Assembly: GCA_019339365.1 (NCBI GenBank)
Contig: CP079859.1
Coordinates: 2,170,001 to 2,234,000, forward strand
Source: Vibrio neptunius
GTDB lineage: Bacteria; Pseudomonadota; Gammaproteobacteria; Enterobacterales; Vibrionaceae
Direction of reading: 5' to 3'
DNA: 64,000 bases
The notes beneath the pieces were generated by a model, which made no database searches, was not told where the DNA came from, and saw only the letters and a list, made by a program, of their open reading frames with translations. How positions within the stretch are numbered: position 1 is the first letter of the stretch; every line of letters begins with the position of its first letter. This document shows, piece after piece, positions 1-9,896 of this stretch. The translations under genes were made by a program, and so were the position numbers.

Positions 1-883
1 AACACTCCTCATAGAAATACAGTAATTCACCAAACGTTCCGATCTTGATCAGATCCAACATACAAACCAATAGTGTTTTTGACGCCTTGCTCTGTCTAAA
101 TTTGAGCGCGGATTGATATTTCATTGCCGCCATATGAGTGTGAGAAAACAGCGGACTTGGCGGAACTTTACCAACCAAATTAAACAGGCTACTTGTATTA
201 ACTAGGTGCTCTAAGTATTTAGGGGTAACGGCTCTTGGATCGGAGCCAAAACAGGTTTTGCCGTATTGGGCGACGGATGCGCACTCATACACCGATGCAC
301 TTAATTCTGAACAGAACATGTTGGGAGCCCGTTTACTTATCCCATAAACGAAATCTAGAATGTCTTGGATGTACTGATTGGTCCCAGAGTTAAAGTTTCT
401 TTTCTTTAAAAGTGATGAGATAGAGCCAATTTTGTCATATTTCCCGCCGGTGATATTGTTTTTATACAAGAAGTCTTTGTCTCTAGTATTCACATTGTGT
501 TTACACAAAGCGGCGGCTATCTTGCTCGCGCCGTTGGCTAACACCTTGTCGGAACATCTAAATACCACCCAGCCATTCTTTCGTTTACTGGTTAGGGCCA
601 TAGACCTTACGACGCCTTCTCCGCTCGCTTCAGCAATTTCATCTTTCGATATCGCTAAAGCAGCGTGTTCAGACGTTCCTGAGCCTTGTAACTGCATCCC
701 TGCTTTCTCGTCTAAAGATTTCTTATGAATGAAAGAATCTTGCATCATAGGAATCAAAACTTCTGTTGGTTTTGAAGCGTGTCCAGGAAACATTTTAGCA
801 ATAATCACATCACCTGGTTGTAGCGTAACTTCTTTCAGGTGATCGTATTGATGTTGTGTACTGATGACTTTTTTATTAAACAT
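1..883 (-). CDS. Putative permuted papain-like (NlpC/P60-type) effector, 3' end outside window
   Basis: An open frame runs from ATG at 883 leftward off the window edge (about 294 codons, no stop). Near residue 28 it has the motif PGDVIIAKMFPGHASK, then SEHAALAIS, and later MFCSELSAS. A GDVI-like start, an early His in an HAA context and a late Cys in CSEL are the arrangement seen in circularly permuted NlpC/P60 (YiiX/YaeF-like) cysteine hydrolases. No signal peptide is visible. It is divergent from the T3SS operon that starts 280 bp away, so a secreted effector acting in host cells is a reasonable inference, but not shown. An ordinary cytoplasmic hydrolase is the alternative. Confidence 0.6.
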   Translation of the reverse strand, partial: MFNKKVISTQHQYDHLKEVTLQPGDVIIAKMFPGHASKPTEVLIPMMQDSFIHKKSLDEKAGMQLQGSGTSEHAALAISKDEIAEASGEGVVRSMALTSKRKNGWVVFRCSDKVLANGASKIAAALCKHNVNTRDKDFLYKNNITGGKYDKIGSISSLLKKRNFNSGTNQYIQDILDFVYGISKRAPNMFCSELSASVYECASVAQYGKTCFGSDPRAVTPKYLEHLVNTSSLFNLVGKVPPSPLFSHTHMAAMKYQSALKFRQSKASKTLLVCMLDLIKIGTFGELLYFYEEC

Positions 884-1162
884 GCGACGGCACCTGTGCA
901 GTTATATCTATGAAAAATAGGGTATTAACAAATTGTAGAACCTTGTAACTAACAAATCTATTTGTAAGGGTGATTTTTAGGCAGTGATCAATATTCCTTA
1001 TCCGTTGACCAGTTTAGTCAATGTAAGGAACGCGCTGCCCAAAGCGATAGCTAGGGTAAACCCCTATGTCCTGACAACCATGAGTTCAGGTGTTCACCTG
1101 ATACCTACCTGAGCTTGAACCAAGCAAACTAAACCCAACAACAAGAAAAGAAGGTCGTTGAT
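884..1162. promoter_or_regulatory. Divergent promoter region between effector candidate and T3SS operon
   Basis: This gene-free 279-bp stretch lies between the leftward effector candidate and the rightward AraC gene. Its only clear structure is the inverted repeat listed separately at 1085-1105. No convincing sigma-70 boxes could be fixed by eye. Confidence 0.5.
1085..1105. promoter_or_regulatory. Palindromic operator candidate, copy 1
   Basis: TCAGGTG and CACCTGA form perfect 7-bp inverted arms around TT (1086-1101), followed by TACC. A nearly identical 21-bp element, with two mismatches in the centre, occurs at 9896-9916, just ahead of the second half of the T3SS operon. Two copies in front of two T3SS transcription units suggest the binding site of a shared regulator. 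Confidence 0.55.
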
Positions 1163-1864
1163 ATGAAAGCATTACAGGTGGTCTTGTTCTTTAAGCCAGG
1201 TCATATCGATTATCAAGGAAAACGAACAGAGGTGGCGGGAAATCAGCTCGTTATGATCGGAGAAGAAGCTGAAATACACGCGGCAAGTCGCAGTGATTGG
1301 ATGAGTGTGTTTTTCTATCCTGGTGAGATTTGTCAGGTTTATCCATTACTGACTGAGCTGATAACACATAATCATACTGGACTACGAACAATCAACGGTG
1401 AAATAGAAACTGTCCCAGTCTTTGATGAGCTTGTTAACGTTATTCAGCAACTTCATAAAGTCAACAAAGAAGTCATGCTGCGCTTTGTTTTTACCTACTG
1501 CCTTGAGATGAACAAGCCATATTTCTCAGAGTTGCTTAACCAATACGCCGACCCAAATGACAAAGTATTTGATTTCGTAAACAAGCATCTTTATGAGCAA
1601 TGGTCAGTATCTCGCTACGCTGAGCAACTTGGTATGGAAGTGACAAAGCTCAACACGGCTTTCTACAAATATTATGGTCAATCAACCAAAGCGTGGCTGA
1701 CCGAACAACGCTTGAGCTATGCGAAACAGGTGATTCTAGAAACAAATCGAAAAATAGCTGACGTCGCTTTTGATGCGGGTTTTAGCAGTCATTCTCATTT
1801 TATCGGTGCATTCAAAAAGCGTTATCAATGCAGCCCATCAGATTTACGCGCCGGTAAAAGATAG
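1163..1864 (+). CDS. AraC-family transcriptional regulator of the T3SS
   Basis: 233 aa. The C-terminal ~100 residues form a double helix-turn-helix of AraC/XylS type, with the second HTH signature around IADVAFDAGFSSHSHFIGAFKKRY and SPSDLR. The N-terminal ~110 residues look like a beta-rich sensing or dimerisation domain. The start is ATG 1163 after AAGAAGG. It is the first gene of the T3SS operon, 9 bp ahead of the needle gene, in the position of ExsA/MxiE-like activators. It probably activates this operon, perhaps through the repeats at 1085 and 9896. The ligand or partner is unknown. Confidence 0.85.
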   Translation: MKALQVVLFFKPGHIDYQGKRTEVAGNQLVMIGEEAEIHAASRSDWMSVFFYPGEICQVYPLLTELITHNHTGLRTINGEIETVPVFDELVNVIQQLHKVNKEVMLRFVFTYCLEMNKPYFSELLNQYADPNDKVFDFVNKHLYEQWSVSRYAEQLGMEVTKLNTAFYKYYGQSTKAWLTEQRLSYAKQVILETNRKIADVAFDAGFSSHSHFIGAFKKRYQCSPSDLRAGKR

Positions 1865-1873
1865 GAGGTCATC

Positions 1874-2089
1874 ATGGATCTTAATGCAATTATCAATCAA
1901 TTGTCCCAAATGTCAGCGCAATCTGCTCAAGACATTAAAACAAAAATGGCACAAGCGGACCCGAATAACCCTGATCAAATGCTACAAGCTCAATTTTCGG
2001 TTCAGCAATACTCTAATTTTCTAGGGTATGAGAGTGCTTTGATCAAAGCCGTGAAAGATATGGTGCAGGGGATCATAGCGAAGATATGA
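1874..2089 (+). CDS. sctF: T3SS needle subunit SctF (SsaG-like)
   Basis: 71 aa, normal for a needle protein. The conserved core QAQFSVQQYSNFLGYESALIK leads into a C-terminal helix ending IIAKI, which closely recalls the SPI-2 needle protein SsaG. It polymerises outside the cell into the secretion needle. A strong AGGAGG precedes the ATG. The stop overlaps the start of the next gene, as expected for co-translation with its chaperone. Confidence 0.92.
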   Translation: MDLNAIINQLSQMSAQSAQDIKTKMAQADPNNPDQMLQAQFSVQQYSNFLGYESALIKAVKDMVQGIIAKI

Positions 2090-2403
2090 AAAGTTCAGAC
2101 AAACAGCTGCTTGTTGAAGCTGCGTTGGCGGCCGCAAACCACGGACTCGAAAAGCATGCGCTTAGCATACTCAATGCATTCTCTTCGCTGATTGAAGATG
2201 AAGAAGATAGATGTATTTGTGCCAGCTTGATCTACTTTGCTCTGGACAAACGAGCTCAGGCGATTCGTTCTCTAAATGGGTTAGATACCCCCCAAGCTGA
2301 GGGACTGCGCTTTTTGTACTCCTCAACGGCTGAAAGTGCAGACACGCACAAAATTTGTTCATTGATAACCGGAGGTTCACATGGAACTGAGTGCAATAGC
2401 TAA
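2086..2403 (+). CDS. sctG: SctG-type TPR-like needle chaperone (SsaH/EscG-like)
   Basis: 105 aa and alpha-helical, with a repeated A-L/alanine pattern (EAALAAANHGLEKHALSILNAF) typical of small tetratricopeptide-like YscG/EscG chaperones, which keep the needle subunit from polymerising in the cytoplasm. It overlaps sctF by 4 bp and sctI by 23 bp. Similarity is weak, so the assignment rests mainly on size, fold pattern and position between sctF and sctI, as ssaH is in SPI-2. Confidence 0.7.
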   Translation: MKSSDKQLLVEAALAAANHGLEKHALSILNAFSSLIEDEEDRCICASLIYFALDKRAQAIRSLNGLDTPQAEGLRFLYSSTAESADTHKICSLITGGSHGTECNS

Positions 2404-2686
2404 GGCAACATACTCTGCTCTGGAGACACAGACAGAGACGATCAATCCGGATAAAGCCATGGTTGATAAGTTCAGTCAATTGATGCAACAGAGTACGCAG
2501 GATACATCCAAGCTCAATGATATTGTCGGCCCAATGCCTAACTCCAATGCGCCAATGGGAATTTCACCCGATCAGGCCATTCAGAGCCAAACCATGGTGA
2601 CAAGAGCGCTAGTGGAAGTCGATCTGGCAGCGAAAACAGCCGGGAGCCTATCTCAATCGATTAATAAACTGGTGACAATGCAATGA
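2381..2686 (+). CDS. sctI: T3SS inner rod protein SctI (SsaI-like)
   Basis: 101 aa. The N-terminal half is polar and variable. The C-terminal half carries the conserved helix QSQTMVTRALVEVDLAAKTAGSLSQSINKLVTMQ, typical of SctI/YscI/PrgJ rod proteins that connect the export gate to the needle. The start is ATG 2381 behind CGGAGG. The gene ends overlapping the sctJ start (ATGA). Confidence 0.88.
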   Translation: MELSAIAKATYSALETQTETINPDKAMVDKFSQLMQQSTQDTSKLNDIVGPMPNSNAPMGISPDQAIQSQTMVTRALVEVDLAAKTAGSLSQSINKLVTMQ

Positions 2687-3420
2687 AAAAGTTCAAATGG
2701 CTAGCCTTAGTGATGGCTTTGCTGTTGACAGGTTGTAAAGTCGAACTCTACCAGAACCTGCCGCAGTCTGAAGCCAACCAAATGGTGGCCTTGCTCATGC
2801 TCAATCATATTGATGCAAGTTCAGAAACTGACGTAAAAACGGGCAAGGTAACGCTTAAGATAGAGAAAGATCAATTTATTAATGCGGTCGAATTGTTAAG
2901 ACAAAATGGTTACCCGAAGGCCGAATATGTCGGTATTGAGCAGCTATTTCCTTCAGGTCAACTTGTCTCTTCTCCCGCTCAGGAAGAGGCCAAAATGAGC
3001 TATTTAAAAGAGCAGCAATTGGAGAGAACGTTGTCCAGTATGGATGGTGTCATTAGTGCACGGGTCTCAATTGCTCAAAGCGACAAAAATGCCTCTACAG
3101 GGCGCACGGTAATGAGCGACAAATCGGCGGCGGTGTACATCAAGTATTCTCCGGAGGCGAACTTGGGTAATTCAGAGTCTCAGATCCGAAATCTGATCAA
3201 AAATGCAGTCCCTGATCTGCAATACGAAAACATCAGCCTATTCTTACAGCCCGCAGATTTTCGTTATCAGCCAGTCGTAGAATCGAGCTCAGACTGGGAT
3301 GATGTTCAGAACTGGGTGGTAGCAAACAAAACCCCAGTGACCGTTGGGTTAGGCAGTGTACTGATTGCTGGGGTTGCTGGGGTTGCTGGGTTGGGGCTTA
3401 GCCGAAGGAAAGAGGGCTGA
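2683..3420 (+). CDS. sctJ: T3SS inner-membrane ring lipoprotein SctJ
   Basis: 245 aa. A lipoprotein signal peptide has lipobox LLTGC (lipidated Cys18). It is followed by the two ring-building motif domains, containing KVELYQNLPQSEANQM and the conserved LEKTL-like segment LERTLSSMDGVISARVSI. One C-terminal transmembrane helix (about residues 215-237) ends in basic residues. It forms the inner-membrane ring with SctD, which is not in this window. Confidence 0.93.
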   Translation: MKKFKWLALVMALLLTGCKVELYQNLPQSEANQMVALLMLNHIDASSETDVKTGKVTLKIEKDQFINAVELLRQNGYPKAEYVGIEQLFPSGQLVSSPAQEEAKMSYLKEQQLERTLSSMDGVISARVSIAQSDKNASTGRTVMSDKSAAVYIKYSPEANLGNSESQIRNLIKNAVPDLQYENISLFLQPADFRYQPVVESSSDWDDVQNWVVANKTPVTVGLGSVLIAGVAGVAGLGLSRRKEG

Positions 3421-3422
3421 TC

Positions 3423-4001
3423 ATGTCTAATGAGACGCTAGCACTAAACAAAACACTGAGGCAAGTCAGCTCAAGATTGCATGCGCAATGGTGGTCAAAG
3501 CTGAATTTAGAGTCTTGGCAATCCATTCCAGAGCGCAACTCCTTGGTGCGCCAGCGTCTGGATAGTGCCATCCTAAGCCGCCTTGAGTGCCAATCAATTT
3601 GGTTAGAAGAGTGCTCAGAGGAAATGAAAAAGTGGCTGCCTGTATTACCAAGAATTTCTCTATTGGCGACAGCTGCCGGGCTATTGTCGCAAAACTGCCC
3701 AGATTACTTGTGGGATAGCACTTATCGACGAGTCCTATTGCAGACATTTACTCAACCTCAAATTGAACAGTTAATCGCACTATGGCCAGCAGGCTCTGAG
3801 CCACCAGCATGGTCTGCGAGCAATGTACTGGAACAGGCAGAGCGTTTTAGCACCAGCGCTATTTACTCCATTTGGAAGGATCAACCTTTTTGGTTGCTAC
3901 TTCGCCTGAGCTTACCAGTGCTCGATACCCCGATAACACTGACTCAGGAAGATACTGAGAAGATCGAAAGCTGGATATTTAGATTGGAGCGTTTTCTATG
4001 A
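3423..4001 (+). CDS. sctK: SctK-like cytosolic T3SS protein
   Basis: 192 aa, rich in Trp and Leu, with no signal peptide or membrane segment. It occupies the slot between sctJ and sctL where SPI-2 has STM1410 and other systems have SctK (YscK/MxiK/OrgA), the adaptor of the sorting platform to the inner ring. Assignment is by position, size and overlap of its stop with the sctL start (ATGA). Sequence conservation in this family is poor. Confidence 0.6.
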   Translation: MSNETLALNKTLRQVSSRLHAQWWSKLNLESWQSIPERNSLVRQRLDSAILSRLECQSIWLEECSEEMKKWLPVLPRISLLATAAGLLSQNCPDYLWDSTYRRVLLQTFTQPQIEQLIALWPAGSEPPAWSASNVLEQAERFSTSAIYSIWKDQPFWLLLRLSLPVLDTPITLTQEDTEKIESWIFRLERFL

Positions 4002-4652
4002 AGCCATTCACTATATCAGTAACACATTGTGAGCTAGATAAGTGTGGCAATACGGTGTCAAAGCAGCAAGTAGATAATGCCATTCGCAGAAAAGATTGTG
4101 AATTGAAAGCGCGTCAGCGCATTGCCGCCATCGTTCGCCATGCACGTTCGAAAAGAGATGAAGCTCGTCAACAAGCAGAGCACATACTTCAGACAGCTCG
4201 TGAAAAATCGGAACAATTGGAATCCGCATGGCGAGAGCAAGCGCAGCAAAAAGCGGTGAGTGAGTCCGTTAGGTGGCTTGTAGACCAAGGCGAACTTGAA
4301 CGGAGTTTAATAGAAAACCTTACAGGACGGATCCGTCAGCAAGTTCGCAAAGTGCTTGAGCAGTGGTCCACAGAGCAAGACATTTGTCAGTTCTTGGTTA
4401 AGAGGATAAGCGACCAGATTGCTTATCAGGTAGATAAAGAGAACCTGACCCCTGTTTGTACCACAAGCACACTATTCGAGATTAAAAAAAGAATTTGGTG
4501 AGCAGTTGAATGTGCAGATTAAAGCCGAACTTAACCAAGCACAAGCTGAGCTCACGTCTGACTGTCTGGTAATTCGAATCGATCTGGATCAGCAATTACA
4601 GATACTGCTTGATTCGTTTTCAAAGGCTTCAGATCAACAGTCAACCGCTTGA
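3998..4652 (+). CDS. sctL: T3SS ATPase stator SctL (SsaK-like), frame broken at an A7 run
   Basis: The first 167 codons (3998-4501) encode a basic, coiled-coil N-terminus (RHARSKRDEARQQAEHILQ) typical of SctL/FliH. The frame then stops just after an A7 run at 4486-4492. Removing one A continues in the next frame as KKEFGEQLNVQIKAELNQ to a TGA at 4650-4652. That gives 217 aa, close to SsaK length, and the corrected span is an exact multiple of three. SctL regulates the SctN ATPase and belongs to the sorting platform. The break may be a sequencing error, a mutation or programmed slippage. Confidence 0.8.
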
Positions 4653-4666
4653 GAGAGGGTTTTGCA

Positions 4667-5680
4667 ATGAGAGTTGAAGGAAACACCAATACTGAATTTC
4701 ATGCATTTCCGCAAAATACGGCCTCGGCGGCACCAGCCAATGAGTCTACTGCGACTTTGGCAAGCGCGGCACTAGCCGAAGTTAGGGCGGAAGCTATGGA
4801 GGAAACCATGGAGGGGTTAAGCCTTGGACTTAGTAGCATGATGAAGCGTATGAACCTCGCATCAAAAGCACAAGATCCAATGATGAATGGAATCGAGAAG
4901 CTGCTTCAACAAATGGATAAGCTAGCACGCCAATCCATAAATCGGATCTCAGAGCAACTATCACAAATGAAAGACGCTTCTCAGATTTTCACTGCGCTGG
5001 AAAAATCGGGTTTAGACAAAGGGAAAATGGCACTGGTTTTGACCTCACTGCTTGGTTTCAAAGGTCTAGATCCCGAAATAAAAAAGCAGATTAAGAAACG
5101 TCTTATGACCTTGCTCTCTGAGGAAGAAATAGAGCTAGAAATTATCGCTGCGGCACAAGGAATGAATGTTGATAAGAACGGCTTACGTGCGGTGCGCCAA
5201 CTGTATCAGCATGCTAAACGTGGTGAGAAGGGCTTAGCTCATTGGTTTGAACTCTTGGAGCGCCATGAAAATCGCCGACAATATATTCGAATTCTAATTC
5301 GCTCGATGGCAGAGCCCCTTGATGAAGGACAGAGAACGGATGATATGACCAAAGTGGTGGCAACCATTAATGATCTTAAACGATTACTACTTTTTCTCAC
5401 GTTTGAAGACCACTGCGTGTCGCTGGCTAAGGCCATGGCGTTGGAGCCGCAATCGGTGATGTCTGCCACGATAGAGCTGCTAGAGCAATCTTGGATTTAT
5501 CCCGACGCCTTGTCATTGATCATCGGCCGATTAGCGCTGGTGGATGAGCGTCGAGTAATTTTTTTACGGCGGTGGAAAGAGCTGATGGCAGTCATGTCGG
5601 AAACTTGTTACCGAGATCCCGAACAAAAAGAGCATGTTCAGGAAGCCATGCTTGAACTTTTAGATCAGTGGAATGAATGA
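4667..5680 (+). CDS. sctW: T3SS gatekeeper SctW (SsaL/SepL/YopN-TyeA-like)
   Basis: About 337 aa from ATG 4667, chosen because GAGAGAGGG lies just upstream; a TTG at 4649 is less likely. All-helical, with the YopN/SepL-type core KMALVLTSLLGFKGLDPEIKKQIKKRL and a TyeA-like C-terminal domain ending in ELLDQWNE. It acts in the cytoplasm, setting the order of translocator and effector secretion. It follows sctL exactly as ssaL follows ssaK. Confidence 0.87.
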   Translation: MRVEGNTNTEFHAFPQNTASAAPANESTATLASAALAEVRAEAMEETMEGLSLGLSSMMKRMNLASKAQDPMMNGIEKLLQQMDKLARQSINRISEQLSQMKDASQIFTALEKSGLDKGKMALVLTSLLGFKGLDPEIKKQIKKRLMTLLSEEEIELEIIAAAQGMNVDKNGLRAVRQLYQHAKRGEKGLAHWFELLERHENRRQYIRILIRSMAEPLDEGQRTDDMTKVVATINDLKRLLLFLTFEDHCVSLAKAMALEPQSVMSATIELLEQSWIYPDALSLIIGRLALVDERRVIFLRRWKELMAVMSETCYRDPEQKEHVQEAMLELLDQWNE

Positions 5681-5706
5681 TCAATCCGTTAAAGGGGAGA
5701 ACAACG

Positions 5707-6138
5707 ATGAGTCATGAACTATTGCTAGCTCGTCTTGGCGAAAAATTAGGACTACCGCTGGTCTTTGACCAGTCAAATCAATGTCTTTTGCTTTGGGATG
5801 AGCAGCTTATGGTGTCGATTGCACCGAAAAATGACGATTGGGTGCTGAGATGCATGTTGACCAAAGTTGAACCAGAAAATGAAGGGGAGACCTTTAAACA
5901 AGCATTAAAGCTTAACCATGAGTTAAACAAGCTTGATGGTGGCCATATCTTCTATGAGGAGAGCAGTCGTGCGCTACTGTATCAGGTTGTTATTCAATCT
6001 CCTCAAAGCGGTGATGAGATCTTCGAACAACTGACAGAAGTGGTTAATCAATATGACCAATTGCATAGCGAATTTCATCAAGGCCATCCACTCAATAAAC
6101 ATGTCACATCCTTAGGAGGCGTTTGCTATGCCGATTGA
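5707..6138 (+). CDS. T3SS chaperone, CesT/SycE type
   Basis: 143 aa, acidic, from ATG 5707 behind AAAGGGGAGA (an upstream in-frame ATG at 5677 lacks a good site). The sequence LLARLGEKLGLPLVFDQSNQCLLLWDEQLMVSIAP is the typical class I chaperone opening: amphipathic helix then beta strands. Class I chaperones bind the N-terminal region of a secreted partner. The next gene overlaps it by 11 bp and encodes the giant protein at 6128-9861, which is therefore the likely client. Confidence 0.82.
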   Translation: MSHELLLARLGEKLGLPLVFDQSNQCLLLWDEQLMVSIAPKNDDWVLRCMLTKVEPENEGETFKQALKLNHELNKLDGGHIFYEESSRALLYQVVIQSPQSGDEIFEQLTEVVNQYDQLHSEFHQGHPLNKHVTSLGGVCYAD

Positions 6139-9100
6139 ATTAAACCAATTTACAGCCAATGTCGACAATAGCCAGCTAGTATTGAGTGATAATGCTTCTG
6201 GCGATCCGGTTATCGTCAAATCTCAGTTCAGCTTTGCTGAAAAGGTGATGCAATGGCTAACCCAGATTCCTTTACTCAGTGATCTGAGTGCAGTTCAGGA
6301 GTTTGTCCAAAAGCAAACCGAGGGAAATCTCAAAACACTGGGCGTGTTCCTGAGTGCGCTTGCGCACGAATACGGTGATGAGTTTGCTGGAAAGGTAGCA
6401 AACAAGATGGATTTTAGTGGCCAAACACCTCTAACATCGCGCTTGGTCAAACAGTTGACGCAGGGTTCGGTGAGTGTTGAGAAAAAAAGAACCCCAATTG
6501 GTTCAGAGAGATAATAGACAGATTCAAGCAGACAGCAAAGCAGTGGAAGACTCAAGGTTACCGACAAGCACACCGATGTCGAAATTGGAACAAGCGGCAA
6601 AGTCTATCACTGGTTATTTGTGCCCAGCGCCATTGCCTTCGCCAAGCTCTCTCTCTTACATGAGTAGTTTCTTTTACAGCGAAACGGCCACTATGCAACG
6701 CCTTCAAAAAGAAGTCTCTGCCTATAATCAGGCCATCAAGACAAGTACGCTTGATGATGAAGCGCATAAGCTCGCTCAGATTTTCCAGAAACCACTTCCG
6801 TCTGAAACCGTGACCGTGAGTATTGAGACTTTCTCAGCAAAAGTCGACAAATTAAAGGAGAATTTAGCAAACGTTGAATCGGCTATTGATCAGCTCGCTA
6901 ATGATCAACAGAACGATGTTAAGCAGTTAAAGCGAGTAATGTTTAAAGAAAATGATAGGCTTGATGCAATAAAATCATTGGCAAATCTTTACCGCCAAGC
7001 TTGGCAGTCAGAGTCAGAAGATTACAAAGCATTTTCGACCTTTTATGAGACTTGTTCACCTGCACTTAAATCGACGCTTACTCCAGAGTTAGCAAGGTTA
7101 AGCTTTGAACTCATTAACAACTCGCCAAGTTTAGATAGTGAAACCTTAGCTAATCGTCTATCAGACAAACTTGTTCAATATGCTTCCGATATGTCGACAG
7201 TTAACTTAAGAGTATTGTCGGAAGTGTTGGCCGAAAAAGTGCCCTCATTGGCAGATGATGTGTTTATGCCATTTCCTAAAAAGGAACAAAAGGCGCAACT
7301 TGGCGCCATCAATCTAATTAAACAAGCACTTAAGCAAAGCCGTACTGAATTGATGGAAGAACAAAAAGGTATCGAAGCCCGCCTGGACATCCCAAGTAAA
7401 ATCAATCAGCTTCGCCACAGTGCTGCTGTGTTTGCAAAAGAAATGCAGCAGTTTTTTGAGTCGGATTCAACGGTAGAAGATCAGTTCTCTGCCACTCTAG
7501 CTGCGTTGACAGGCAACGTTTGGTTGGTTGTAAAAGGTGACAACCTACTGCCCGATGAACTGACCGATTACGATGACCTAGATCTTACAGACCAGATCAG
7601 AAATGAGCTCGACCAAATCCATATCAGCGACAAAACACGCAAGTTAGCTGAAGACGTTATTCAAGCGCAACATCGTCTCTCTTGGCTAGACAGAGAGAAC
7701 AGTGTCACTCATGAACGAAATAATCGAGCTGGCGTTAATATTTACGCGGATATTGAAAGCAAGCAACTGGCTGACAATATAACGCAGAACTTAACGTTAT
7801 ACGCCGATTATCTCGATGAAAAAGTCAGTGCGGCAAAAGCCTATGTAGCCTCGTTAGATGCTTTAGCACAGGAAACAATTAGTGACGGTGTAACCAAACA
7901 ATTAATCATTATGCGATCAGAGGCCGAGCGACAACTCACAAGACTGACTAACCTCGCAGAACAGTGTGGGACTGTACAAATGGCGCAAGATACGAAAGTG
8001 TTGCTGGGCAATAAGCTAGCACGCCTAGATACCATGTTAGATCGAACTGTCGATGCCAACACCAAACGGCTTAACCTGCAGGGATTTTTGTCTTTCTTAT
8101 CGCCTTTGAGAGCCAACAATGACCAGGTACGAGCACTCATACTGGAGCGTGAAGAACTACAACTTGAGTTGAATAAGCAAGAAAAGTATGTGGTTGATCT
8201 ACATGGTAAAAACTGGAGAAATCAACCTCATATATCGTCAGAAAAAGAAGTGGAAACGTTGAAGCGCCTTGAGTTGAGTATGGCGTCTTTAGTGCAAGAC
8301 ATCGAACTGCTTGATGACGAATACGAAAAGTCCATGTTGGAACTGACTCGCTTTGATCGCGAAGTGACAAAGGAAAAAGGTTACCCTGGTGTCAGCGGCA
8401 ACAGTTTAGAATCCTGGTCGGCCTGGGTAAAACAGAATCTAGCTGGCCATTGGTCTGGCGATTATCGTCCAGATTTAAGTACTCTAATTCTGGAACGTCA
8501 AATGGCGAAAGTCGGTATACAAAGCTATACCGAGGCTTACCAAAAAGCTTTATGCTACCTTGTCTTCTGGTGAAGTTAGCTCGAACTATCAGGGTGTGAT
8601 GAACACACTCGGGCAATTGCATAACTGGGCCATGGCACATCCTGTGGAATCACAAGCGCTAGCGGGTAACCTGACACACGCCTATCAAATAATCAGTTCG
8701 AACAGTGGTTGGTTCGGCAACGATCTCGCGGCTATGGCCTCCACAGTGTGGAAAACAGGCAGTGTCGAAAATCAAGTGAAAGATATTCTGCAAGGAAGAC
8801 GCGAGTTCTTACCTAGTCACGAATCTATGTCTATGACAGCAGAAATGATCGCGTTAATTCATTTGGCGCAATGTGCGCCATACATTGCAGGTGCCGTGAA
8901 GGGGGCCTCCGGAAGTGGCGTTGTCGCAACTGGAGCCAGTCAACTTGTCGCGGCGCTCGTTCCAGGGGCCCCACTCATGAAGCCGATGGCAAGCATGATA
9001 GGTGGCCTGGTCCAAACTTGGTCGGAACGCAAAATGGCCAACGTTGTAAACCGAAATCGGTCAACGGAAATAATGGTCAACGCTTTGATGGCGGGTATCC

Positions 9101-9861
9101 ATAAACAAGGCAGTTTTAATGATCGCGCAAAAGCTATCGCGTCTTATGCAATGCAACGTCAGGCGCTTCAAGACATCGGCACCTTGTCCAGAGATTGCTT
9201 CGAAACCAACAAAGCGGGAGCGATGAGCCGAATGTGGCAAGATGCAAAAAATACATGGCAAGAAATGAACTGGAAAGCGAAGAGCTTTACCGTTGCAACA
9301 ACGGCCGCCGTTTCTATTGGTGCCGCGGCAATAGCAGCACTTAGTATGATTGCCATCGTAGGAACAGGAGGGATTGCCATCGCTATTGCGGCGATTGCTG
9401 GCGCCGGCGTGACACCGCTGGGGGCTCTTCTTGCCAGAACCGCGCTAAACTTGATTGCTTCAACGAATTTTCTTGGCATGAATGACGCGCATAACAGAGC
9501 AAAAGAAAACATGACTCAACAACGTATCGATGAAGCGTTGCAACGGCTTGCAAATAAAACCAAAGACGATCAGCGTTTGGGGGATTTACTTGGTGACTCG
9601 CTCAACGATGCGGGACAATTGATTCAACTGAATCATCTACCAGAGGATCAGCAAGAAACGTCATTTCGCTATCAAATCGCGAGTATCGCTTCTGAACGCG
9701 AACAGCAGGTGATCGAACAGAATACACTGAGCAAAGCAAAACTGATCGAAACGGCTAAGTCTTATGTCCCTGAGTCATTATTAAAGGATGAGAACGGCAG
9801 TATTGACTGGGAAAACTGTTACCAACAAGTAGAACAAGCGTTAGTCAAACAGGCCGCTTAA
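6128..9861 (+). CDS. Giant T3SS-associated protein (about 1243 aa), frame broken twice
   Basis: Three consecutive frames (6128-6514, then to 8573, then to 9861) join if one A is removed from the A7 run at 6482-6488 and one from the A5 run near 8544. The corrected length is an exact 1244 codons. The N-terminal ~120 aa are soluble, like a chaperone-binding/secretion region. The middle ~700 aa are charged, Leu-rich helix with strong coiled-coil character. The C-terminal third has hydrophobic Ala/Gly segments (VVATGASQLVAALVPGAP and VSIGAAAIAALSMIAIVGTG) like translocator or membrane-inserting effectors. It is preceded by its probable chaperone and followed by a terminator. Function is unknown; it could be a translocator-like or host-membrane effector. 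Confidence 0.72.
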
Positions 9862-9871
9862 CACACATAAC

Positions 9872-9896
9872 GCCCCGGTTGAATCCGGGGCTTATT
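9872..9896 (+). terminator. Intrinsic terminator after the giant T3SS gene
   Basis: GCCCCGG and CCGGGGC pair around TTGAAT, followed by TTATTT. It separates the first T3SS transcription unit from the ssaM-sctQ unit. Confidence 0.75.

Noticed and set aside
378..728. Plus-strand ORF of 116 codons at the left end
   Set aside because: It is the complement of the longer minus-strand effector frame, which has better codon structure and family motifs.
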